This document shows positions 22,301 through 34,300 of a DNA stretch of 64,000 bases, one piece after another. The notes beneath the pieces were generated by a model, which worked only from the letters and a program-made list of their open reading frames with translations, ran no database searches and was not told the origin of the DNA. The DNA is from Norana najaformis (lineage: Eukaryota; Annelida; Clitellata; Crassiclitellata; Hormogastridae), in assembly GCA_964023275.1 (NCBI GenBank), contig OZ029914.1:32681351-32745350 (forward strand), given 5' to 3'. Position 1 is the stretch's first letter. Each line of letters opens with the position of its first letter. A program made the position numbers and the translations under genes.

Positions 22301-25300
22301 CAAGCAGGTCATCAGTGCAGGGAGACTCAAACATGACTAGCCAAAAGAGACTGAGAAGAAAAAATAGTCATGCAGGACCTAAACCAATATCTAGTCTGAG
22401 CCAGACTTAAACACAACATCTTTATAGGGTTGGGTTTCCTGCCAAACTGTACAGAAGTTGTATAGCACGCAACAACTCAATCTATGCTGTCTTGTCCTAT
22501 ATGCCACATGTAACAATACATAAGTTACATACATAAGTTGTTTATTGCTCAGAAAAACAGAATAAAAAACATTGCAAATGTAAATAACAAAAACATTTAT
22601 TTGTATGCAAAGGTTTACCCAAAAGGGGCCAGGATCCTGTTAATATAATCTAGGGCAACCTATAACACAATAATATACCGATGGCTAATGTCTGATATAG
22701 AGCAGCTAATCAATTGTTAACTAAAATGAGAACAACATCTGTATATATATATATATATACAATATATACACACATTTATACATACATTATATATACATAC
22801 ATTAGTGTATGTTTTTATGTAGCCACTAGTAAAATACAGTGATGTAGTAATTGAGTCCTGGACTTGGACTCAGATTTGGCCTATCGTGACTTTGACTCGG
22901 ACCCAAAGCCCTGGACTCAAATTTGACTTTATGACTATAATTTTTTTATATAATTATATAATTAGAATATAATTAGAATTTTGTTTGAGACATCAGAGCC
23001 AAAAGTTTTGTTTATGCTTATAACAACTACATTATTTCTGATGAAAACTGGTGCTTCACAGCTTAAGGTTAGCTGTACGTGGTGCAGTAAGAATTTGATG
23101 ATTGCTGAAAAATATGCAAGAACTTCAAAGTTTAGTGAACATTTCAGTGATTTCACACAACACAGTGAGGTTTCTACTTGTATTCTGATATTACATAAAT
23201 TGTTTAATGAAGTTGGGTAAGCATACAGCACTGGTGACCTAAGTTAGAATATAAGTAATATTTAGGCCTACCATAAGATAAGAGAAGTTCATCTGTGTGA
23301 AGTTGGGGACTTTTTCGGATGGTTTGACACTAATGGAAACTTACTTTGACAGTATATTCAGATAGTTTCTCCTGTAGTCTATTTTCTTATATCTCTGTGT
23401 TTTTGGATGATAATATATGTATCTGCATTGATAATAGGATACTTGTGTTACTTGGTATTTCACATTTTTCAAATAACGGACTAAGGAATGTATTCCTGAA
23501 ACAAATGTCACATGATAAAATGTGTAACACATTAGCTTTACTGTTGTTAGAACATATGCTGTTGTGGATAAGTAAGTAACACATGCTGTGTATATGTCAT
23601 GTGCAGTGAGCTGCTTTTAGGCAAAGTGAACTTGTTTATTGACTAGTTGTTATCAATGTTGTGTTAAATGTAACATAATTATCTTACTGTAACTTTAGAC
23701 AGATTATGCTTAAGGCCCATTATTCAGACTTTGTATTTGTAAAATTGTTTAGACGTTATTCCCATGGCAACAGAATTTAACAAAACTTGACATCTCCTGT
23801 GGTGACTTTGATGAAATTGAACCTCCTGTTCCCAAGAAGAGACAGTTATTTGATAATTATCTCAGTTATTTGATAATTATCTCAGTTATTTGATAATTAT
23901 CTCCACTTCTTATCCACAGCGTGCAGCGGAAGAATTTCTGAAATACTGAAAGTTGTGTGACATTTTTGTTCAACTGCTCTGCTAGAACTTTGGCAGAAGA
24001 GACAACTGTGTCACTATCACTGCACCTAGTGGCATTTGAAGTGTTTAGCTGTTCCTGTCATGAGTACACTTGTTGAACATTTGTTTAGCATTGGAAAATT
24101 TTTATGTGCCCTCATCTTTTGCCAGACTGTCAAACAAAACTTTGGCCAGTTTTGTCGTTTTGAGTGGATTATAGGCAAATTACAGTGACACTTTGTTTTG
24201 CATTAATATTAATGTCATTTTGAAAAGCTTTCATTTGCTTGTTCCATTCTGTTGTGCTGTTGATGGACTTAGACTTGAACTCAGTTTATAGTGACTCTGG
24301 ACTCACACTCGAGAGCTGGATGACCTGGACTTACTAAGACTCGAACACAGAGTTCGACCGTACGTACGGAACGTACGCTATTTTTTCTGCTGAAATGCGT
24401 ACCGTACGCGTACGCTATTTTTTGGCTAAATTACTAAATATCATACGCTAATTTTTCTGCATTACGTGTTAGCCGAAATATTTTTTTATTATAGAAATAT
24501 TTAAAAACTCTAAAGTGACGTAATAAAGAATAGAAAAAAAACGACGAGAAAATGACGAGAAAAAAAATGTGACGTCACGAGAAGCAACTAATATTAAAGG
24601 CTGCTCATACGTACGGAATACGAACGTACCGTATGGTGTACGCTATTATTTTTAGTAAATTACGTACCGTACGCGTACGCTATCTTCTGCCCTAACGTAC
24701 GGTCGAGCTTTGCTCGAACACATCTTGACTCGGACTTGGCTTAAATAGACTCGACTACATCACCGGTAATTTAACATATTTAAACTCCAAATTATTATTT
24801 AAACTCCAAGTCAGTGAAGACATTTTCTTACATGGGAAGAGTTTCATTTGTTTTATCTCCATGTATTTAAAATAAGTTTAGGATTTTTAATATGACAGTA
24901 TTATCGTTAAATGCTTTCTGGGTGGTGATGCAGTGATGTAATGGGTGTTTTTCCCATGTCTCTTTGTGCAGACTGTAAACTGAGAAGTTTGTCATCTGAC
25001 TTTTAATCAATGTGATTCAGTAATGCATATCAGCTGCATGCAGATGTCTAGGTATCAGATTTCATGGAATTTATTCTCTCGCCCCTGCCAAAGTTTGCCT
25101 AACTGTGCATTAACTGGCTATGCACCGACTTTTACTGTGAATGTTTTGAGCAAAAGTTGGGCTGTTCTGCTGCCGGAAACACCAATCATTGTCCTTTAGA
25201 TAATGCTGTAATTGTGCAGACAATGCCCATTAGTTCTGAGTGCATCTTATAGACAGCCAGAGTTCTTAACCTGGCATTTCTGGGTCACATTTGGATGAAT

Positions 25301-28300
25301 TAGACTACAAGCAAAACTATCTGAACCCACAAAGTGAAAGTCAAAGGATTAAGAGTTGGTGACCCTGTCAACCCAGAAAGTGAAATTCAGACAAAGAGAT
25401 GGGTAGGCCTACTGGTGATAACACGGCTTATGGGGGTGGGGTGGGTGGGGGGGGGGGGTGTGGCGCTTGTTTGGAGTTGAATAGCTGATATGTGGTTGTC
25501 ATTATCTCCTAATTGTGGTTTAGTTGTATTTGTTTTATATGGTACCTTGTGCTAAACCAGCTGCTTTGGGTTCTGGATGTCTCATTCTGTCTCCCTCTGT
25601 CCCTCAACCTATCTCTTCCCTAGTATGGTTGCATGCATCTTTCTGTTTGTGCTGATGTCTCTTCTTGCAGCTTGCTTTATGGTTCTTTCTCCAAATGTTT
25701 CTGTTTTGATCTCTGCCTGTCTTTTTGCTTGTCTATCTTCTATCTTTATGCAACTTTCTGTCTACTTGTGTCTGTGTGCATGTTGTTCATATTAATATAC
25801 TTGTTTTCCCATGGTTTCCCTGTATGATGTCTTCCTTTATCCTGGTTGTTTTACATTTGTCTTTCATTAAGGTCATATAAGGTCACATGAGGTCATTGTT
25901 CCCAGAATTTTCTTGCAGTAAGTTTCCATTATCATATCACTAATCTGTTATCTCAGTCAGTTGTTATCTGGATGATCAATTTCTGTGTCTTGTCTTCAGT
26001 ACAACTTTGGTGATAATGTTCTGTTTGAGTGCTGTCTGCTATAAAATGAGTGCAGCGACTGTGCGCTGTTGGTGGGAAGATCTGGCAGCAAGGGAGAGGA
26101 CTGGCCACCCACCCTTATATACTGAGGCTAACAAAATGAAGTCACTAACATTTCACACCCATGGCTGCCACTCAGGATTAGAGCAAGGGACAGCTCTTCC
26201 TGTTCATCTCTTCCATGATGGTGTGGCATTTCTTGCTTATCAAGACACCTTTCCATGTCAGTTTGGAGCAGAAGGTAAAGAGCTGCTAAGAGAAATACAA
26301 CTGATATCTCCATATGGGATGTGGTGGTGTAGTGGCATGGTTGGTGAGTCGTAACCCGAGGGTCACAGGTTCGAATCTGCCTCAGGGCACTGGGTAGCAG
26401 CCTTAGGCAAGTTGCTCACCCACAGTTGTCTTTGAGGAAGGCAATGGGAAATCACCTCACTCTTCTCATCCCCAGGTGGCATAAAGCCAATGGACCCGTC
26501 TCTGGGCAGAGAACTCGTCATCATCATCTCCATGTGCCATCCACAAGGCAATTTCTATAGCCAAGGGGTATATGCTAATTGGCACCTTATGAATTTGGCT
26601 GGGAAGATCTAATATTTAGATCACCATGACTTCAGACTGTAGTAAAGCAGGGCTCTGGTTCTTGGTGGCAACCACTTATTGATCTTGGTTTTTAAGGTCA
26701 CTCATTCATTCATTCATTGAGTCATAGTGATATAATCCAGTGAGTGTTTTTTAGAAAACGTTTCATGGCTATACCATTCTAGCTGGTAACTGCTATCGCG
26801 TGACCTGGTGTAGTTCTATAAGTCATGGAGTTCTAAATTCTGATATTTAGATCTAATTGTATAAGTTTGTCCTAATTAACCCAGAGAAGCTATAGGGCAA
26901 AGCACCCAAGGAAGCCATGAAGGGAAAGTGGAGGGGGATAGAGCCTAATACGGGGATAAATTGTGACTCTTCCTGATTCAGAAGATACCAGACCTAGTTA
27001 CCATGTTTATGTAACTCGAGGAAGCTAACCCGGACCTTCAGACGCCAATGTAACAAAAACACTTGTGTATCTCGTGTCTTGCTGCACCAGTTGATTGATA
27101 TTCAAATGAAAGTTTAGTCTTTGCAAAACTTCATGAATTTTTTTGTTCCTCCTTCCTGCTTCCCCAAGCTTGCACCAAAGAAAACCAGCCCTCGTGGTAG
27201 CTGTAACTAAATCTGCTGTTATGATTACCATAATTTTACTGTGAAAAAAAGGGACAGACATGATCTTTCTGTTGAGAGAAATATCCTGTTTTATATTTGA
27301 AACTCTTTTGAACATATTTGTGTGTATATCCAGGCTGGGAACTTGGCTTAGGAGCTCACTCATGTATGTAACAACTCTGGTGACATAATTAGTGTCATAC
27401 GGGTGTCCATTTTATTATGTGAATTTGTCCATCTGATTTTATTAATTATCTGTCATTTGATGAGCTAAGTCTGTTTTCTGTTTCAGTCAAGCTTTCCTCT
27501 CTGGGAAGACTTCACAAACAAAGCTGTTAAACTTCACTCAGCATTAAGGTAATACTATGTAACTGCTATCCTGGTTCTTCTTCTTCCCCTTATCTCTCCT
27601 GCAGATCCAATTCCAAACATCACCCACTGTAGTTGTCTGACTGACTGACTGACTGCCTGCCTGACTTCCTTGTCTTGACCTGGAACTGAACCGTTTTTGC
27701 CTATCGATTTTGTTTTGACTGAGCGCCTGTGAATAAGCTGATTCCCATGACTTAGCTTTCATTATGTGCTGTAGAAATCTTGAGTTTACAATTATATTTA
27801 CGATTACGTTAGATTACATTAGGCAACAGTAGCATAAACAGCGGAAGTGACAACTGTAGCAATACCTAAATTACCATCAACAACAACAACATTGACAACA
27901 ACTAGCATAGCACCCTTGTTCGAGTTGGAGTTTTGCCCACTCTTGGCCTGCATTCCTCCTTTTTTACTTTTCAGTCTTGATCATCTTCTGAAACCGGGCA
28001 GAGTTTCATGATATCTTCTCCACACATTCCTCTGATCTCTTTAGATCAACCTCTCTTCATCCAGCTATCATACAAGCACATAGCCTAACTCAGTCTTCAA
28101 TGTTTGCTGTCTGGGTCTCTTATGCAAATAATGGCTGATAAGTACTGAAAATATATTCATTTATCACCTTTCTCTTGTAACATGTTTGTTTAGCCAAGGC
28201 GTCCTGCTAATTTGATACAGATATGCTACAACTCTGCTGAGCCTAGTGGTGACTTTCTGTTGTGGTATGACACTGGCAAGCACACATAAGTAAAGCAGCA

Positions 28301-31300
28301 TTGAGCCTTATGAAATACGAGGTCACCTGAGCCAGCTTGGCTTTCCATCTGACATTGGCAAGCACACAAAAGTAAAGCAACATGGAGCCTTATGAAATAC
28401 GAGGTCACCTGAGCCAGCTTGGCTTTCCGTCTGACATTGGCAAGCACACAAAAGTAAAGCAACATTGAGCTTTATGGAATACCAGGTCACCTGAGCCAGC
28501 TTGGCTTTCCATCTGACACTGGCAAGCACACAAAAGTAAAGCAACATGGAGCCTTATGAAATACGAGGTCACCTGAGCCAACTTGGCTTTCCCTCCCTTT
28601 GCAGTAGCAACACAAATTGGGAGGTTAAGAAGGTGTCCTGTCTGATGGATTGCTATGGTGTCATTTGCACTTCTGCCATGAAATCCTTCCTACCTTGGGA
28701 CTGTGCTTCTGAGCAGTTTTGATTAGAGGCATGCAAACCAGCGTGTTATCTAGAATGTTTGTTATCAGTGTCTGTTAATTGCAGATGTACTGTGGTAGCT
28801 TCGTCTAGTTTTCTTGATGCCTTCCAGAAGTTGGCAGACTGTGCATTGGGTACTCGAGGTTTGTAACCCATCTTAGTTTCCAAACTGCTGTGAACAGTTT
28901 CTTTGATCTGTGAAATATCATAGTTACTGTTGTTAAGCATCAGCGGTTTTAAACTGCTTAACACAGATATTTTATTGATGGTTTTTCATTTTCATGATTA
29001 ATTTGCATCGTTTATTTATTATGTAATCCATACTATAATATCCAACTTGATGTAAAATTGATCTCTGACAAGACATATGCGATACTGTATTTCTCTGTGA
29101 AAACATATGTGGAATGCTTATGCCTAAGCTTCCGTTCAAAGGCAGTATACACAGTTGTACTGAATGAAATGTAATGAATGAATGAAATAACTATATATTG
29201 ACTGAACTTCAACATCATATTAGTTAATACTATAACAGCAGTGAAAAATCTATATTACCAGTGATTGGTGTAGAATTCAAAAGTGTCCAAGGGACCTGCT
29301 GAGGCTGGATTTTGACCTGTTTTCAGATTGCATTTTGGTGACACTGCATTTGGCCGTTGCATTTGTACAACATGTGCAGAAACAGTTTTTTAGCACATCC
29401 ATTATAGAATTTAAAATTTTTTTATTTCTGTATTGTTTATTTTGCATATATTTATTTATGTGATTTATGAGAGTGTTAATTGCCAGTGTGATTAAGTAGA
29501 TGCATGTTGATTGTTTTTCATGACAGGTGCAACAAAAGATATTGGGTCGTCACTGACGAGACTTTGTATAAGGCATAAAGCAATTGAAAACCGATTGAAG
29601 AACTACACCATGTATGTGAAGTATAGCTGAAGCGAATTGTAGCTCGTATTTTTGCTTAAGCAGAAATCAATATTGAAGACCTTGACTTCTCAAACTTCTG
29701 GGTTTTCTGCATAAAATTTCCTCATTGATTTCTCAGATTCTAACTTTATAGTTAAACGTATCTTGACTCCTGATTTTATTCTTAGTATTTAATTCATGGG
29801 TTATTATAAAGAAGATCTGTTTAAGTTTTTGACCTGTTGTGTAGGCCTGTGACTTTTCTGATCACTGATCATTGATCATTGATCATTGTAGGTCACTAGT
29901 TGAATCATTAGTGGTACCTGTGCAAGATCGAATGGATGACTGGAAGAAGGCAGTTGTTCAGCTGGAAAAGGACCGTGCTAAAGGTAATTTCTGTGCTTTA
30001 CTATATGTAATTTTGTCAGGGGCAGCTTTCACGTGATACCAGTTTATGATACTTTGCTTGCGGAACACTGGAGCAGGTTTAAAATTACTGGGAGATACAG
30101 GAATACTGCTATGCATTAGAAATGCTATTATCATGCTATCATGAAGGTGGGGCTATAGAAGTCATTTGAGTCATTTTCTTATGTGCAGAGTACAAAAAAT
30201 GTCACAGTGAATTGAAGAAGGCTTCAGGAGAAACATGTAGACTGCGGAAAAAGGTCAACAAAGGTCAGAGTTCACTGAATAATTTTGTTTACTGATGACA
30301 GTCATAAAAGCTAATTATTATACAGATGACTGTTTTCGTCACAAGCATATTAGAACTAATTGATTGGATTGGGTTTTATATTAGATTCAGGCCTATATTC
30401 GGTTAATTATCAGCAAATTTCAGTGGTAATAAAATCCAAACAGTCAATTAGGAAGTCACTTAGTCAGTTCATTTATCATCAATTCATCTGTTCATCTGAG
30501 TAATTAATTAGATGAATGACATGGACAGAAACTGATTGATTGCTTGATTGATTGAATGATATTGAATGATTTTGACAGTCATAAAAGCTAATTATTATAC
30601 AGATGACTGTTTTCGTCACAAGCATATTAGAACTAATTGATTGGATTGGGTTTTATATTAGATTCAGGCCTATATTCGGTTAATTATCAGCAAATTTCAG
30701 TGGTAATAAAATCCAAACAGTCAATTAGGAAGTCACTTAGTCAGTTCATTTATCATCAATTCATCTGTTCATCTGAGTAATTAATTAGATGAATGACATG
30801 GACAGAAACTGATTGATTGCTTGATTGATTGAATGATATTCATATGTTCGCTCATTCTTACATTCGGTATCACTCACTGAACTTGCTCGATCGCTAACTC
30901 ACTCTTGCTCTCTCACACTCACCCTCTCATTCGCTCACTCTCTCACCCTCTCATTCTCATTCTGTCACTCTCACTCTCACTTGCTCACTCTCTCACTCAC
31001 TCACTCACTCACTCACTGACACACACACACACACGCACACAAACAAATGCACTCGCTTGCTCACTAGAGGCTATGATTTTAGTAAAATTGTAACATTAAT
31101 AATAAGCCATTGCTGTTATAATTTTACTGCTGTTTACATCCCTTACAGTACTGATGCTTTAATAGTTTGCATGGATAACTTTATGTTTTCGATTCTGCAA
31201 TATATAGGAAAGACAGAAGTTCGAGGCCATTTGGAAGAAGCCATTACAGAATTAAATTCCAAATTTGCTGCACTGGAGGCATCGGAAAAGAACTCAGTGA

Positions 31301-34300
31301 CCTTAGCCCTGACGGAGCAACGGAGTCACCTCTGCCATCTCATTTCCTGCCTGACACCACTTGTGGTCAGCCATCTTTCTGGTTTTACAGAAAAATATCA
31401 TGTTATTTGGAATTTTGAAAAGAAGCCTTGGACTTAGATTTTCATTTTTCTGATAATGTTTAACTTCTAGGATATTAATATCGTGATACTGTATAACTGT
31501 TGCTTCGTATCACTGATACGTTTCTTAATATCATATCCTGTGTGGCAAGATGTTTTATTTTTGGTAGAAAGGATGATGGGGTGTCGAATTGTTTTATATA
31601 ATTATGTGCATGTGTGTGTGACCTGCTGAATTGAATTTATATGGGGTCAGCCTTTGCAAATTATGTTTTAGTTGGTTTTGGCTTTTACTGAAACCAAATA
31701 ATGCTGGGACATCAAAATTTTATTTACTGAGTAAATAAAGCTTGTTTTTTAATGAAAAGTATAACAAAGAAAAGATATCATAAATGGGGCTCAACTTAAT
31801 CTTATCATTATTACTTTACTTGCCATTGTTTTCAAACTGTGTCAATTTTACAAGCAGAGATCAAGCTATGTTGAGTTTATGGTTTCAATGGTTTATGCTG
31901 ACTTACCTCTTTTTGAGTAAAACAAATTTGTTACTAAGTCTGACTTGTATACTTGTGAGTACAGTATAGTTTTAGTGATTTTTACTCTACCTTTCCTCCC
32001 AGTGGGTGATGCACACACACACATGCACACACACACATGTACACATACATGAACACACGTGCACACATGTACACACACATACACACACAATATATATATA
32101 TTTAGGTAGTTTGTATTGGTAAAAGTATTGGTATTGGCAATAATTTTTGAATACAATGCTGGTCTTGGTATCACCAGTACTTTTGAAAAACTGTATTTGT
32201 ATTGACAATCATTTTTTCTAGTATTGTTAGTAGCCATGTTAAAATCTTTCATGCAGCATAAGAGACAATTTTGGGCTTTTTTCAAACGCTTCATTCTGTA
32301 ACATTTATACGTGTAACAGAATTTCATAGCGTTAAGAATAATAATCATGTAATTGAATTTTTCTTTTATCCCAGGATAATAATCATGTAATTGAATTTTT
32401 CTTTTATCCCAGGATCAAGAGATAGCAATGATCTCTGAAGTGGAGCATCTCAAGGAAATTATTGAAAGTCTGTCCAAAATGGCGGCCAAACCTCCCACCC
32501 TGTCTGTTACAAGTGAGGAAGTTCTTGCAGATGCCAATCGTTGTCTTCATTCACAATCAACCATTGAGCGAAAGGTTTAAACATTTCTGGTTACTTTTGT
32601 TTTGTTTGTTATGTACATCTGTAGAAAAACAAAGAAGATAAAAAATTGTTTTCGGTGATTAAAATCTATTCTGATCAAGAGTCTTTATAGACCACTGTAA
32701 TAATGCACAAGAAATAAACTGATTGTCACATTGAAATGAAATCACATTTTGTGTAAAAAATCCATTGCATAGGCCTGGCAGAAATAAAAAAATCAAGTCA
32801 GAAAGTTATTTGAAACATAAAATTTTAAAAGTAATATAGAAACTAGAACTGAAAATTTTGAAAGCTACAGAAGTTGAGAGGATAGAGCAGTAATGGTGAC
32901 ACGGCAGTAGAAACTGGAGAAAAACTGAAGACTGCACAAATATCTCTTCATTGAGAACCTTCAGAGAATGGGCCGCTTGGCAACCTGTGGCAAAACCTGC
33001 CAGCCACTGCTGCGTCTGCATTTAATTACTGTTGTAGGTGGGCCATCAGTGATGAGCACCACTGATGATTTTCTTGAAATGGTGCCTTAAGAAGTGCTTT
33101 AAAATTAAATTATATTTTTGACAGATTATATAGATTAATAGTTACATAGTGTGGCTGAATAAAAAGTTTTCTAAAAATAAGTCATGTGTCAAGTTAGAAG
33201 CAAAAAAGAAAATCTAAACACTCGCTGTAAAACAGTCTTTCAGCAGACCTTCCAAAATAGCCTCGTTTAACCAGATTTGTAGAAAAGTTGTGCTTAAAAT
33301 TCTGGCCCTTGTGCGCAGCTGCCTTGTTGGCAGTGCACCTATTTATCTAAGGGAACTCTGTGTCCCTGTTTCTTCTGTCCCTGGCCGCCGACTGCTGCGA
33401 TCGGCAGTCCGTGGAGACCTGGTAGTTCCTATGGCTCGCACTACTGCACAGCGTCGCAGCTTTGCCTTTGTTGGCCCTGCCTCATGGAACAACCTACCTG
33501 GTGACCTTAGGCGGGAATTCCTCTCTCTTCCTCCCTCTCTTTTCCGCAAGCATTTGAAGACCGTGTTATTCCCCACTAGTCATGGAAAATTGGGCCGGGA
33601 GCGTCTCTGATGAGTTTTATCTTGAAGTGGCGCTTTATAAGTTTTTGATTACGATTATGATTTGAGTGAAAAACTAGCCAATAATATTGAACCAAAGGAA
33701 TACAAGCAGAGGTCTGCAGTAGTAAGGTCTGCTGTAACAAAGTTTCACTGCATGGTTTTTATTTTGTTTTTTGTTGATTTACTAGAAAAGAGTTTTAAAA
33801 GACGACGTTGAGTGTGAGTTGGTGTCAAGTTCTTCTGGCTCAAATGCTGCGTCATTGGATGCTCTAAACCTTTGCGTCAGTTCAGGCGCAACAGTTGATT
33901 CCTCTGCTGGCAAGAATGCTGAACCTGTACTGCATACTTCTGTTTCAATGGACAAATCCCAGGCTCTTTTTTATGGTAATCAGCAAGTGAGAACACGACA
34001 GAGTTATGCATGTGACACATATAATCCGGTGACATCAAGTTCTACTCGACAGGGAGAAATCTGTGCCACGTCAAAGCCAGAAAACCCCTATGCAGTTCCA
34101 ACAACCCTGCCTTCACAGTCTTGGAACAACACGGTCAAAGTTGTAGATAAGATCTATGCCAGGCCTGCGCTAGTGACAAATAAGGAACCTGGGTCAACAC
34201 TGAAGTGTGTTATGACTCCTACTGTGCCAAGTTCGACACAGGCTGATGAGTCTAACAAAGGTAGGACAGGTATGGCAATCTAATTTCATTACAATTTTAA

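Larger units (their letters stand above)
22837..24765 (+). mobile_element. Decayed hAT DNA transposon relic
   Basis: Left terminus CAGTGATGTAGT...GAGTC and, on the opposite strand at the right end, CGGTGATGTAGTCGAGTC are inverted repeats. The 8 bp flanks GTAAAATA (22829-22836) and GTAATTTA (24766-24773) match at 6 of 8 positions, the hAT target-duplication length. GACTYGGACTTGG-type motifs repeat near both ends. Inside, CCTGTCATGAGT... (about 24055-24170, +) translates to PVMSTLVEHLFSIGKFL, resembling the hAT C-terminal dimerisation motif (xxVERxFSIGGK). A CxxC-containing frame at 22981-23220 (SCTWCSKN...) may be a BED-finger remnant. Stops and frameshifts show it is dead. It is interrupted near its right end by the MITE 24348-24712. 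Confidence 0.75.

Noticed and set aside
26318-26392. tRNA gene
   Set aside because: Boxes A and B are present, but the acceptor stem does not pair and the sequence continues into a SINE body and tail.
30905-31093. 62-codon Ser/His/Leu frame
   Set aside because: Translation of the (CTCA)n/(CA)n simple repeat.
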